DNA of 45,168 nt from the NCBI GenBank assembly GCA_026397755.1, contig JAPLUF010000283.1, positions 1 through 45,168 of the forward strand, written 5' to 3'. Shown piece by piece: positions 25,650 to 34,626 of the stretch (position 1 is its first letter; each line of letters opens with the position of its first letter). Under the pieces are notes generated by a model, which was given only the letters and a program-made list of their open reading frames with translations, did not search any database and was not told the DNA's origin. This stretch comes from Verrucomicrobiota bacterium. Its GTDB lineage: Bacteria; Verrucomicrobiota; Verrucomicrobiia; Limisphaerales; UBA9464. A program made the position numbers and the translations under genes.

Positions 25650-27382
25650 GGTGCGGTTGGTGGATGTTTGATCGGGGCGCTCGCTGAGGGCACGCGGTGG
25701 ACCCCTTCGGTGATGAGTATCCGTTGGTTCAACGCAGGGTTCAGAAGGACCTCATTGCCCCCGCCAACCCACTTCACTTCGATCCGGTCGATTTTTTTTA
25801 CACTTCCCAATCCAAAGTGAAGACGTCGTCCAAAATCGCTTTGGTAGCTGCGGCCGCTATGGACTTCATCGATCCATGTCATTGCCTCGGTGACGACTCG
25901 CACTCGGGCTCCGATCCCGTCCCGGTTGGTGCCGGTTCCCCGGAGTTCCACCTGAACCCAGGAGTTTTGGCTCTTGGAATCGTTCCGGAGCACAGTCGCT
26001 GCAGCCCTTGAATTGAGAATCACAGCGTCAACATCGCCATCATTATCGAGGTCATCAAAGGCCGATCCACGACTGCTCCAACGCGCTTGCATGCCGTCGC
26101 CGCCTTGAGCCGAGACATCCACAAATTTTCCCCGGCCGGTGTTCTGAAGGAGGATGTTTTTGGCGCGGTAGCTGGTGGTCGCGTCAAATTGGTCCACGGT
26201 ATCAATGAGATGCCCGCAGGCGACAAAGAGGTCTCGGTGTCCGTCATTGTTGAAGTCCACGATCCCAGCACCCCATTTGACGTGGGGGAAAGATCCCAAG
26301 CCAGCGCCGGTCGCTCGGGTCACATCGTCGAAGTACTTTCCGGACTGGTTCTGGTAGAGCGTGGACAACTGTCGTTGGTAGGTTGTGACGTAGAAATCGA
26401 GCCATCCGTCGTTGTTCCAGTCGGCGCAATCCACACCCATATTTCCTTGGGCATTGCCGAACGGGTCGTAGGCAATGCCGATGAGCGCTCCGATTTCTTT
26501 AAATCGTCCCTGACCGTCATTCACCCAAAGCGCATTGGCTCGGAGGTCGTTGGCGACGATGAGGTCTGAGTCGCCGTCGTTGTCGAAGTCGGCGGCGACG
26601 ACCCCCATTCCGGAGGATAAAAACTTAGCGATCCCCGACTCTTTGCTCACATCACTGAAGGTGCCATTCCCATTATTGCGGAAGAGGTGATTGGCAGTGG
26701 GTGGGTACTGCAACGGACCGACGTACGTCGTGAATCCATTCATGACGGAGGTCTTGTGGTTCTTCAGGTTGAAGTCGACGTAGCTCGCTGCAAATAAATC
26801 CAGGTCGCCATCGCCGTCCATGTCGAAGAAGCAGGCGCCGGCTCCAACATGTTCCCAACCCCCAACCCCGGCCACGGCTGTCACATCGGTGAACGTTCCG
26901 TTGCCGTTGTTCTTGTAGAGAATATTCCGTCCGTAATTGCTGAGGTAAATGTCGGTGTGGCCGTCGTTGTTGTAATCGGCGGTGCATACCCCGAGGTGGT
27001 AGGCCGAGTCGGTCAGTCCGGCTGAAACGGTGACGTCGGTGAATTTCCAACCGCCTTCATTTCGATAGAGGGCATTTCTTGAAACCGCACCCGGTTTCTC
27101 CGTGCCGGGAAGGGGGGCTCCATTCAACAGAAGAATGTCTATCTTCCCATCCTTGTCGAAATCGAACGTCGCCAAGCCTGAGGCCACTGTCTCGACGATG
27201 TAGTGCTTCCCTGAATTGCCATCGGTGTGGGTGAAGTGGATCCCGGTCTCCAGCGTGATGTCCTTCCACTGAATTGCTGAAGGTTGGGCGGTTTCTGCAA
27301 GCCCACTCAGGCTGAATCCCAAAGACAGGAGGAAGAGGCATCCCCGCATCCCTGCCCACCCACGGTGGCGTGAGGTTCTCAT
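25646..27382 (-). CDS. CRTAC1-type FG-GAP/ASPIC-UnbV protein, paralogue 1
   Basis: This 578-aa protein starts at the ATG (complement of 27380-27382), which overlaps the stop of the TPR gene by 4 nt. A signal peptide covers about residues 8-30 (LFLLSLGFSLSGLAE). It has FG-GAP loops DFDKDGKIDIL, DYNNDGHTDIY, DMDGDGDLDLF, DFDNDGDSDLI, DWNNDGWLDFY, DFNNDGHRDLF and DLDNDGDVDAV. A C-terminal ASPIC/UnbV domain follows (LRGTGTNRDGIGARVRV ... HFGLG, IEVKWVGG). It shares with its neighbour the phrases IVETVASGLATFDF and SAYHLGVC. The overlapping arrangement TPR-CRTAC1-CRTAC1 suggests that the three products act together at the cell envelope. No enzymatic motif is visible. Confidence 0.86.
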   Translation of the reverse strand: MRTSRHRGWAGMRGCLFLLSLGFSLSGLAETAQPSAIQWKDITLETGIHFTHTDGNSGKHYIVETVASGLATFDFDKDGKIDILLLNGAPLPGTEKPGAVSRNALYRNEGGWKFTDVTVSAGLTDSAYHLGVCTADYNNDGHTDIYLSNYGRNILYKNNGNGTFTDVTAVAGVGGWEHVGAGACFFDMDGDGDLDLFAASYVDFNLKNHKTSVMNGFTTYVGPLQYPPTANHLFRNNGNGTFSDVSKESGIAKFLSSGMGVVAADFDNDGDSDLIVANDLRANALWVNDGQGRFKEIGALIGIAYDPFGNAQGNMGVDCADWNNDGWLDFYVTTYQRQLSTLYQNQSGKYFDDVTRATGAGLGSFPHVKWGAGIVDFNNDGHRDLFVACGHLIDTVDQFDATTSYRAKNILLQNTGRGKFVDVSAQGGDGMQARWSSRGSAFDDLDNDGDVDAVILNSRAAATVLRNDSKSQNSWVQVELRGTGTNRDGIGARVRVVTEAMTWIDEVHSGRSYQSDFGRRLHFGLGSVKKIDRIEVKWVGGGNEVLLNPALNQRILITEGVHRVPSASAPIKHPPTAP

Positions 27383-28755
27383 TTTTTGGGCGCCTGGAGT
27401 AACTGTTCGCGAAGCTTCTGATAAGACGCCTCATTCGGCCTGAGTTTTATCGCCTGTTGAATGGCGTTGAGAGCTCCTTGAGGGTCGTTGTTTTTGGCAC
27501 AGGCGATCGACAGCAAGTAGAAATGAGGCGGAGAAGGGTCGAGCTCGACGCTAATACTCAGTTCAGCCAATGCCTCGGGCAGCTTGCGGTTGGCGCGCAA
27601 GTAGAGTTCACCCAAGGCTCGATGGCCCTCAGGTAGGCCCGGAACAAATTTTTGCACCGTGAGCAACGATTTCTCCGCGGGCTCAAACATCCCAGACTTC
27701 GATTGAAGGCGGCCCAGAAAGAGATGGTTGAGGTAGTTGGTGGGGTTGGCCGTTGTCAGTCCCTCGAAGAGCCGTATGCCTTCCATGGGCAGTTTGCGCT
27801 GAAGAAAGAGGGACTCCAGTGAGGCTCGATAACTGGGGGTTGAGCCATCGAGGAGTGCCGCTTTATGGAACTGCTCGGTCGCCTGCTCCAGCTTGCCGTG
27901 GGCTCGGTACAGTTGACCCGCCCCAGCGAAGGTTCGGGCCACCGTCTCCCGAACAAAGCCCACGCCGGAAAGGGAGTCGGGTTGAATGCTGCTGTCGGTC
28001 AGAGATTTTCGGTCGGATCCCTCCAAACGAACAAATTCTTTGCGATAGCGGTCCGCATCGTCGCTCAAACCCAGGCGCGTGGAGGCGGTGAAAAGTCCAA
28101 AAAACGCCTGGGTGTGGTCAGGGATTTGTTGGATGACCTCCTGGAAGCATTCGCGGGCCTTCGTAAAAGCTCCGGCCTGAAGGTAGGATTGTCCGAGCAG
28201 GAAACGGCTTTCACCCGGCGCATCCGGTCGTTGGACGGCCTGTTGAAGGGTGGCTTGAGCCTCCTCAGTTTTCCCAAGGTCGAGTTGGGCACGTCCCAGG
28301 CGATTCAATAAGTCGGCGTTGGGAGATCCTCTCTTCAATGCCTCCTGAAACAAACGGACGCACTCATCGATCTGACCTTTGTCGTAGGCAATCCGAGCTT
28401 GAATTTCGTAAACGTCTGCCTGATTGGGATTGAGTTCGATGCAATGCCGGAGATGCCGGAGCGCTTCATCGGCCTGACCGATATTGAAGTGAGCCGAGCC
28501 CAGGAGAGCGTAAACCAACGGATCGCCGGGATACTGGGTGGCCAAATCATTGGCGACCGCAACGGCGTCCCGTTTTAGAGTGGCTGTTTCTAATTCCGGC
28601 TCAGGCTTTCCAGTCGGTCCCTTGGCTGGGCTGTTGGTCGGGGCAGCGCCGAGGATGAGAGTTAAACCGATGCCCAGAATGGGTTTAATCCACGCTGAAA
28701 GCACCCAGGCCCTGAATGGTTTCCGCAAGTTAGGTCTGGCGAGCGCCAAGGGCAT
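27379..28755 (-). CDS. Exported or membrane-anchored TPR protein
   Basis: This 458-aa protein has an N-terminal hydrophobic stretch (about 20-37, IKPILGIGLTLILGAAP), probably a signal peptide or anchor, preceded by basic residues. From about residue 50 onward it consists of tetratricopeptide repeats, seen as repeated helix pairs such as YALLGSAHFNIGQADEALRH, LLNRLGRAQLDLGKTEEAQA, FLLGQSYLQAGAFTKARECF and LFLGRLQSKSGMFEPAEKSL. TPR superhelices bind other proteins. It is the first gene of a minus-strand unit, overlapping the first CRTAC1 gene by 4 nt. It may organise or secrete the two beta-propeller proteins, which is inference from order only. The upstream gap (28756-28927) holds a 13-bp tandem repeat. 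Confidence 0.83.
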   Translation of the reverse strand: MPLALARPNLRKPFRAWVLSAWIKPILGIGLTLILGAAPTNSPAKGPTGKPEPELETATLKRDAVAVANDLATQYPGDPLVYALLGSAHFNIGQADEALRHLRHCIELNPNQADVYEIQARIAYDKGQIDECVRLFQEALKRGSPNADLLNRLGRAQLDLGKTEEAQATLQQAVQRPDAPGESRFLLGQSYLQAGAFTKARECFQEVIQQIPDHTQAFFGLFTASTRLGLSDDADRYRKEFVRLEGSDRKSLTDSSIQPDSLSGVGFVRETVARTFAGAGQLYRAHGKLEQATEQFHKAALLDGSTPSYRASLESLFLQRKLPMEGIRLFEGLTTANPTNYLNHLFLGRLQSKSGMFEPAEKSLLTVQKFVPGLPEGHRALGELYLRANRKLPEALAELSISVELDPSPPHFYLLSIACAKNNDPQGALNAIQQAIKLRPNEASYQKLREQLLQAPKK

Positions 28756-28790
28756 TCAAGTGGCGTGTTAGAAGGGCGGTGGTAACCGTT

Positions 28791-28816
28791 TTAGCCTTCT
28801 GCGTTAGCCTTCTGCG
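28791..28816 (+). repeat. Tandem duplication of a 13-mer upstream of the TPR gene
   Basis: TTAGCCTTCTGCG occurs twice without gap (28791-28803, 28804-28816). It lies inside a wider inverted repeat GGTGGTA (28778-28784) / TACCACC (28823-28829). The preceding TAACCGTTTTAGC (28783-28795) also occurs at 10775-10787. Confidence 0.7.
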
Positions 28817-28927
28817 ACCGACTACCACCCGTCAAGGGAATTGCCTTCGCTCAGGCTACGACGCGGGCACTTCGGCCGGCTGATTTGAAAGTGCGTCGAT
28901 AGCAGACAAAGATACCAGGAGGGGTTC

Positions 28928-31900
28928 TCAGCGCAGACGGAGTCTCAGCCGGAAATATCCCTGAGCATCGGTGCTGACAGGGACCGTCCAGCGGAGCGTT
29001 TCGAGGCCATCGCCAAAAACCGGAATTCCCGAACCACTGGTCATCGGGATGGGCTGCCACTGTTCCAGATTGCTGGACTGTTCCCAAAAGGCGTCGGCCC
29101 GGTCGGCCGACAGGGGATGGGCGAGGGACAGACTGATAGCACCGTCGCTGTCCAATCGGAAGGAGGGTCGATGCAGGGTGGGTTGGTCTTGGGGGTCGGT
29201 GTCGCTGGTTCCTTGGAAGTATTCCTCCAGAGCATTCCATCCGTCACCGTCGCCGTCGGTCGTTGGGGAACCGAGGAAAGGCCGGGAATCCGAGGTACCG
29301 GGAGTGCCGCCGGTGACCGTGCTGGGGCGCCATTGGGTAGCTTGGGCGGGGTCGCGGCCTTCGGTGGAGGTTCGCAGAGTGAGCGATGAGCCACGTCCGT
29401 CCGCTTCGGTGGGCCACGGCGGCGAATCGTCGTAGGGGATGCGTACAATCAATCGGCCTGAGGGGGCCAGCAGACGCACGGTTCCGCCGCCGTGGCTCAG
29501 GCTTCCGGAGAAGGGGGCGAGGACTCGAGGGAGTCGACCGTAGCGTGCCTGGAATGCCACGGGGTCGGCGATGAACACGGCCCGCTCGCCGGGTCTGAGG
29601 ATCGCGCCATTCGGGACCACGGCGTCGATGTCGCCCGACAAGCGGCTCCCGCCGATCAGGGCCCAACGGTTCGTGCCCCGATGGCCAATTTCGACGAAGG
29701 ACTCGGCGTCGTTGGTGCTCGGGTGATAGTGGATCTCGCTGACCTCCAGGTCGGTCTCGGCCGCGACGGTTTCCGGGGTCAGAAAGAGTGCTTCGCTCCC
29801 AGCGGAGGCGCCTGAGCCGATGCGGCGTTGGGCTCGGATTCGCAAGGGATGTTCGAGGGGAATGGGTTCCGTGTAGGCAAGGGCGGTGGGGGTGAGTTCG
29901 CCGTTTGAGGTCAGCGGATCCGAGCCGTCGGTGGTGTAGAAAAGGTCGGAGCCTCCGCTCAGGATGATCCGGGTTCCGGTCGGCAACACACCGCCGGCAG
30001 GATTTAAGGTCACGGCCGGGGTTGGGATCGGTGTCTCGAGGCCGACCCGCCGGAAGCGGGCCAGGGCGATGGCGTGGATCCGGGGCCAATAGGTGGTCTT
30101 CATCCAGGCCATTTCGGTGATCCAGTCGCTGCGTTTGAGGGGCGTGGACTGTCGGCTGTCGCCCCAGCGGGCCGACTCGGCGACGATGCTGAGGTCGATT
30201 TCGGCCTGGCGACGCTCCCAACGAGCGCTGTTTTGTAATGGGGTCAGCAGACCGAAGCCTTGCGTGAGTTCGGAGACGCGCGCGGCGAATCGGGCGCGAA
30301 AACGGGCGTTCTCGCGGAGCTTGGAGTAGAGGAAGGCGGGGGAATCCTTGGGTCCGCTGACCGACTCAAAGGCTTCGCCAGTGTAGGTCTTGGTTTCGGT
30401 CAGGGAGAGGTTTGAGATTTCTTGGTCCCAGGTGAAGAAGCGGAATCCGCCGCGGGTACCGTCGCGACCGCGGGCGCTCCACCAGTTGTGGTTGGGCCAA
30501 TCAATGGCGCCCGAATAAATGTGCAGAATCATGTAGTCGATGAGGCTGTCCACATCCAGATGGACCGGCATGGCTGGGTCGCGAGTGCCGTCGATCCGTC
30601 GACCCTGAAGTTTCCAATAGGCCGCATCGGAGCTGAACCCGGATGTAGCCAAGGTCATCATGGCGTCCCACGCCGTGCGATGACCGCTCTCTACTTCACC
30701 GACATCCTTGATGATGTCGTAGTCGTCCGGACTTCCGCCGAAGTTTTCCGACAACCAGGCCGCCTCGGTCCGCTCGGCCAGATTGTATTGCCCCCAGTAA
30801 AGTCCGTTGAGGAACAGATGCACGTAGCGGCTGTGTCCGCATGGCCAACCCAGAGCCTGCTGGGTATCTTTCATCCAGACATCTCGGAGGTAGGTGGCCT
30901 TCTTGCGGTTCCAAGGTGTGGCATCTTCGACGGCCCAACTATCGGTGGATGAGGCACGCAAGGTGAGTTCGTCGGACGAGGTAACCCGGGTGTCGTCAAA
31001 CAGCGGGAATCGGAGTCGGGAGGGACCGTACTCGCGGGAGAAATTGAGGCGGAAGCTGTGTTTGCGTGCATGCCAGTGTTGTCGGCTCAGACCGCCGTGG
31101 ATCCGCAGTCCGGCGTCGATCTGGAAGCCGGGTCGTGGGCTCGACTCAGAGCCCGCGGGCTCGAGCCACTCGGCCGACGCGGGTCGAACCCACTGCGACC
31201 CTTGGCTCGCGCTGTTGGGATAAATCCCGGTGGCAGCGTCAAACAGGTCGTTCACGTCGGCGGTGATGCACACCGACGGCAAGGACCGAATCGCCTCGGT
31301 GATTCCGTAGCCCGGCGAGGTGGTCCGGATCACGTCTGGGTCCATTTCGTAATCGGCCGGGACCGGTTGGCCGGGCGAGGGACCATAGGCGCCGTAGACC
31401 CCCCAAGTAGTCGGGTAGCCGGGCGGTTGCGCCGATTGGCGTTCGACTTGGTCGGCGAACAAATAGGTGTGGGTTTGGACCGGAGAGGGTTCCTGGTCGG
31501 CTGCAAAGGCCATCGCTCGGACGGGGCCGCTGCGGGAAACCAGGATCTCGACGGAGGCCACGCCGGAGGCAGGATCCGGATCGACCCGGGTGCCATGGTT
31601 GGCGGTGGGTGTGCTGCCATCCAGGGTGTACTGCAGCCGAGCTCCCGGGGTGGGGCTAGTTAGGCCGATCCGGACGGGCCCGGCATAGAATCCGCGCCCC
31701 TTCGAGAAGGTTGGTGCGGCGGTGAAGCCGGAGATGCCAGCGCCGTTGGGTTCACTCGGGCTGGGAGTCGTGAAGAAACGATGACCCAGAGACTGGCCCA
31801 TGCGCAGTTCCGCCTGGATCAAGAAATCCGATCCCGCTGCGCGGTCGTTCAGCCCCTCGAGTGCCAAGAGATTAGGGCCGGTCTGTAGCGGCAATGGGGG

Positions 31901-33496
31901 TGATGCCGACAGGTGCCAGGTGACCCGTCGCAGTCCCTCGGCTTTCGAGCGGGACCGCTGGACCGGCACATTATCGCGAGCCACCTCGTGGCCATTGATC
32001 CATGCACGGATTCCGTCGTCGTATCGCAAGTTCAGTTGTAGCCAGTCAGGAAGCCCCCCGTCTGGGATCGTGAATGGGATGCGCAAGCGGGCTTGCGGGG
32101 TCACGCCTTGCATCGCTCTTGCCAGATCGGTTCGGATCCACGGGCGGTAACTGCCGATCGAGGTCGCCGGCAGGCCCGCGGCCAGGGCCTGGATGTCCGT
32201 GCCCGAAAGGGCTCCGGCCCAGATGGCCATCTCGTCGAGCTTGCCCGGGTAGGAACCACTGCCGTTGGCTCCACTACCCAACCACAGCGATCGGATGTTC
32301 TGGAGTGGGATCGCTCCCGCGCCGCTGTGCCATAGGGTTCCATTCTGCCAAATCTCCTTTCGAGGCCCGTCCTTGAGGAAGACATAATGGTTCCATTGGC
32401 CGCGCCAGCGGGAGGAGTCCAGTTCCTGGCGCGAGATGCGGGTATCGCCGGCACAGCATCCGGAGGTGTCGAAGTAGATGACGTTGTCGGACCAGGGCAG
32501 GTGGACTTGGATGCTGCGCGAATCGCTGGAACCAGTTCCGCTGTCGAACCAGAACACACTGTGGTTCATCGGGAGCTTCGGGCCCCCAAAGGTCCACAGG
32601 CTGATCGTCACGCGGTCTCGGGCTTGCAGCAGATCGAAGGCCCCTCGGGCCGCGGCGTCCACCCGGACGGAGGCTCCAGTGCCGCCCGAACCCAAGTCCA
32701 ATGCCCGGTCGCCAGGCTTACCGGATCGCCCGCCGCCCGAGGCGGTGAACCCGGCCGGGCCGATGAGTGTTCCGTGGGCCTTGCGCCCGCTGGAGTCGAA
32801 GGCGGTCCGCCCTTGCGAGATGTCGTTGAAAGTCCAGTACCCGAGCAAGGTCTCGCCAAGATCTTCAGACAAGTCGTCGTAGCCGACAGCGGCGGTGGTT
32901 GGTAACCAACCGGAGTCATCAAAGGGCTCTTGGATACCGTTCCAATCGACGTCGTTGGCGGGGGGCGATGGCAGGCTCAGGCGGGACGCTCTCGAATCCT
33001 CTAACCGCAGTGCCGCTGTTTCCCGAAGCCCGGTACCGAAAGAGACATCCGGACGCTGCGCTGGATAGCTGGGGGCAAAGGCCGTGGTAGGGGTATTACC
33101 TGTGGGCGGAAACAGGGCGAGGTATTCTCCACTGGCGTTGAGTTTGAAATTGGTGTGCAACGGGCGCCCGGCAACGACGCGGTTTTTGCCCGAGGCGAAG
33201 ACCACCAGACGCCCCCCACCCTGCAACACCACCCTTTCCGGAAAACGCCATTGTCCCGGGGTGTTCGCTCGATCGGTCAGACGCCAACCGGCGAGGTCCA
33301 AAGCCTCTGGCCTCGAGTTGCTGATCTCGATCCAGTCGGAGGTATCGCCGTCTTCGTCGCGCAGTCCGGTGTCGTTATCGGCCAAGAATTCTGAAAGAAC
33401 CGCCTGGGTGCGTGCAGTGAAGGCCCACCCGCTCACCAGGCCAGCCAAGACAATGCGGCCGAGTCGCGACAGAACTCCTGGGATAACCGGGCGCAT
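28928..33496 (-). CDS. Giant secreted CotH-kinase protein with LamG, lamin-tail and chitobiase-like domains
   Basis: This 1522-aa exported protein has a signal peptide within residues 1-32. In order: a lamin-tail domain (about 33-110, VLSEFLADNDTG, SDWIEISNS, LDLAGWRLTD); a LamG domain (about 220-440, VHLPWSDNVIYFD, GCCAGDTR); a beta-sandwich region with KAEGLRRVTWHL; a chitobiase-like domain (LQYTLDGSTPT); a CotH kinase-like domain (about 740-1060, INPUT-like segments such as RIHGGLSRQHWHARKHSFRL, YVHLFLNGLYWGQYNLAERT and FFTWDQEISNL); a second chitobiase-like domain (LFYTTDGSDPLTS); a second lamin-tail domain (LEVSEIHYHPSTNDAESFVE); a thrombospondin-3-like loop (DGDGDGWNALEEY); and a C-terminal module ending RLRLRLR. 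CotH domains of spore coats phosphorylate proteins; whether this copy is active is unknown. The shared modules tie it to the lectin-like proteins at 10910 and 20044. Confidence 0.84.
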   Translation of the reverse strand: MRPVIPGVLSRLGRIVLAGLVSGWAFTARTQAVLSEFLADNDTGLRDEDGDTSDWIEISNSRPEALDLAGWRLTDRANTPGQWRFPERVVLQGGGRLVVFASGKNRVVAGRPLHTNFKLNASGEYLALFPPTGNTPTTAFAPSYPAQRPDVSFGTGLRETAALRLEDSRASRLSLPSPPANDVDWNGIQEPFDDSGWLPTTAAVGYDDLSEDLGETLLGYWTFNDISQGRTAFDSSGRKAHGTLIGPAGFTASGGGRSGKPGDRALDLGSGGTGASVRVDAAARGAFDLLQARDRVTISLWTFGGPKLPMNHSVFWFDSGTGSSDSRSIQVHLPWSDNVIYFDTSGCCAGDTRISRQELDSSRWRGQWNHYVFLKDGPRKEIWQNGTLWHSGAGAIPLQNIRSLWLGSGANGSGSYPGKLDEMAIWAGALSGTDIQALAAGLPATSIGSYRPWIRTDLARAMQGVTPQARLRIPFTIPDGGLPDWLQLNLRYDDGIRAWINGHEVARDNVPVQRSRSKAEGLRRVTWHLSASPPLPLQTGPNLLALEGLNDRAAGSDFLIQAELRMGQSLGHRFFTTPSPSEPNGAGISGFTAAPTFSKGRGFYAGPVRIGLTSPTPGARLQYTLDGSTPTANHGTRVDPDPASGVASVEILVSRSGPVRAMAFAADQEPSPVQTHTYLFADQVERQSAQPPGYPTTWGVYGAYGPSPGQPVPADYEMDPDVIRTTSPGYGITEAIRSLPSVCITADVNDLFDAATGIYPNSASQGSQWVRPASAEWLEPAGSESSPRPGFQIDAGLRIHGGLSRQHWHARKHSFRLNFSREYGPSRLRFPLFDDTRVTSSDELTLRASSTDSWAVEDATPWNRKKATYLRDVWMKDTQQALGWPCGHSRYVHLFLNGLYWGQYNLAERTEAAWLSENFGGSPDDYDIIKDVGEVESGHRTAWDAMMTLATSGFSSDAAYWKLQGRRIDGTRDPAMPVHLDVDSLIDYMILHIYSGAIDWPNHNWWSARGRDGTRGGFRFFTWDQEISNLSLTETKTYTGEAFESVSGPKDSPAFLYSKLRENARFRARFAARVSELTQGFGLLTPLQNSARWERRQAEIDLSIVAESARWGDSRQSTPLKRSDWITEMAWMKTTYWPRIHAIALARFRRVGLETPIPTPAVTLNPAGGVLPTGTRIILSGGSDLFYTTDGSDPLTSNGELTPTALAYTEPIPLEHPLRIRAQRRIGSGASAGSEALFLTPETVAAETDLEVSEIHYHPSTNDAESFVEIGHRGTNRWALIGGSRLSGDIDAVVPNGAILRPGERAVFIADPVAFQARYGRLPRVLAPFSGSLSHGGGTVRLLAPSGRLIVRIPYDDSPPWPTEADGRGSSLTLRTSTEGRDPAQATQWRPSTVTGGTPGTSDSRPFLGSPTTDGDGDGWNALEEYFQGTSDTDPQDQPTLHRPSFRLDSDGAISLSLAHPLSADRADAFWEQSSNLEQWQPIPMTSGSGIPVFGDGLETLRWTVPVSTDAQGYFRLRLRLR

Positions 33497-33582
33497 GGCT
33501 ATGTCAGCTTTTTACCGAGAGCTCGGCATGATGTCTTGCCCCAACTGGGGTGAAGCGCCATGGACTGCGAATGAGCCCGTTA

Positions 33583-34356
33583 TTAGGCTGGCGGAAGAGC
33601 GGCCAGAATCGCATCCCAAAGCCGGATTCGTTCTTCGATGGCGGCTGTGGCTGCGGCTGCGGCCTCCTCCCACTTTTTGGAATCGTCTCCGCACAGCCGT
33701 TCCATCATCCGGCGAGCCAGTTGCCCGTGATGCCCTCCGTCGAGCGCGATGTGCCGCTCCAGGTAGTAGCGCAGTAGCCCGAACTGGGACTCACCGGAGC
33801 CGACCAGCGTGTTGACCAAGGGCAGAAACATTTCCGGGATCACATCCTCGCGTCCATAAGTGAACGCGGCGGCCGTCTCATGAATTTGGCCGGTGCAGGC
33901 CAGCGTTAAGGTGAACCCTGTGAATTCGCGGACTCCGGCCGGCAGACCGGGCTTTGCGAGGACGGACTCGGGTGATTCTCCGGCCTGGATGGACCCGAGA
34001 AATGCATCGATGGCCGAAGTGTCGGCACCCGCCTCCCGCATGGCCCGGTGATAGAGTTCGAAGTGGCTAGAACGGACACCCTCCGGTCCGAGGTCGGATT
34101 CTTCGCCACAGACAATTTCGTTGATGAGGAATCGCACTTCCGGATCTCCCACCGGCATCCAGGGAAGAGTCACGCAAGTCAGGTCTCGTTGCAGACGCTT
34201 GAGCAACGACATGAAATCCCAGACGGCGAAGACATGGGACTTGAGGAACGCGCGAATCGCAGCGGGTCGGTCCACACGTTGGTAGATGGGGTGCTGCAGC
34301 AAACGCAGGCGCACCGCTTCTGTGCGGGAGTGAATGAGGTCAGGATGAGTATCCAT
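33583..34356 (-). CDS. DUF3050 protein (heme-oxygenase-like helical fold)
   Basis: This 257-aa protein has no signal peptide and is mostly alpha-helical. I recognise the DUF3050 pattern: HVFAVWDFMSLLKRLQ, INEIVCGEESD, HFELYHRAM, EFTGFTLTLA, HETAAAFTYGREDVIPEMF and YYLERHIALDGGHHGQLA. The spread of conserved His and Glu residues (in SHVF, NEIV, SHFELY, YLERHI and DGGHHG) is what is seen in heme-oxygenase-like diiron proteins, so a metal site is conceivable; that is inference. It is separated from the CotH gene by 86 bp and from the next minus gene by 464 bp, so it appears to stand alone. No partner gene suggests a pathway. Confidence 0.75.
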   Translation of the reverse strand: MDTHPDLIHSRTEAVRLRLLQHPIYQRVDRPAAIRAFLKSHVFAVWDFMSLLKRLQRDLTCVTLPWMPVGDPEVRFLINEIVCGEESDLGPEGVRSSHFELYHRAMREAGADTSAIDAFLGSIQAGESPESVLAKPGLPAGVREFTGFTLTLACTGQIHETAAAFTYGREDVIPEMFLPLVNTLVGSGESQFGLLRYYLERHIALDGGHHGQLARRMMERLCGDDSKKWEEAAAAATAAIEERIRLWDAILAALPPA

Positions 34357-34450
34357 GGATGATGCGACGAACTAAACCAATGCCTCGAAAGTTCACCCGG
34401 GTCAATGCGGTCGAGAACTGCGGTCACCGACGGACCGTGTCTGCCGACGC

Positions 34451-34497
34451 GGCGCTTTCGGAGAAATCGCCCCACCAAGGAGGTGCTCGGGTAAGGT
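34451..34497 (+). repeat. Degenerate copy of the intergenic repeat
   Basis: The block around CTTTCGGAGAAATCGCCC and CACCAAGGAGGTGCTCGGG matches 34601-34647 at most positions, exactly 150 bp apart. The left arm of the palindrome is decayed here. Confidence 0.6.
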
Positions 34498-34559
34498 GGA
34501 GTTTGCAGCAGGAACCCGGCATGCAGCCCGATGAGCCTCCTAGTCCGATCCTGCTCCTA

Positions 34560-34626
34560 GGTAGGGACCGATCTCCGAGCGGTCCGGCACCGCAGACGTT
34601 GGTGTTTTCGGAGATATCGCCCTACC
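34560..34626 (+). repeat. Palindromic intergenic repeat (long stem-loop)
   Basis: The left arm GGTAGGG plus CGATCTCCGA (34560-34578) pairs with the right arm TCGGAGATATCG plus CCCTACC (34608-34626) with a small internal bulge. A loop of about 29 nt (34579-34607) is GC-rich and contains a further CGGTCCGG-type self-complementary block. This size and form fits bacterial interspersed palindromic elements. No T-run follows, so it is not a classical terminator. Confidence 0.65.

Noticed and set aside
33515-33526. CCGAG-AG-CTCGG hairpin between the CotH and DUF3050 genes as terminator for the minus strand
   Set aside because: The T-run is on the wrong side for minus-strand transcription.
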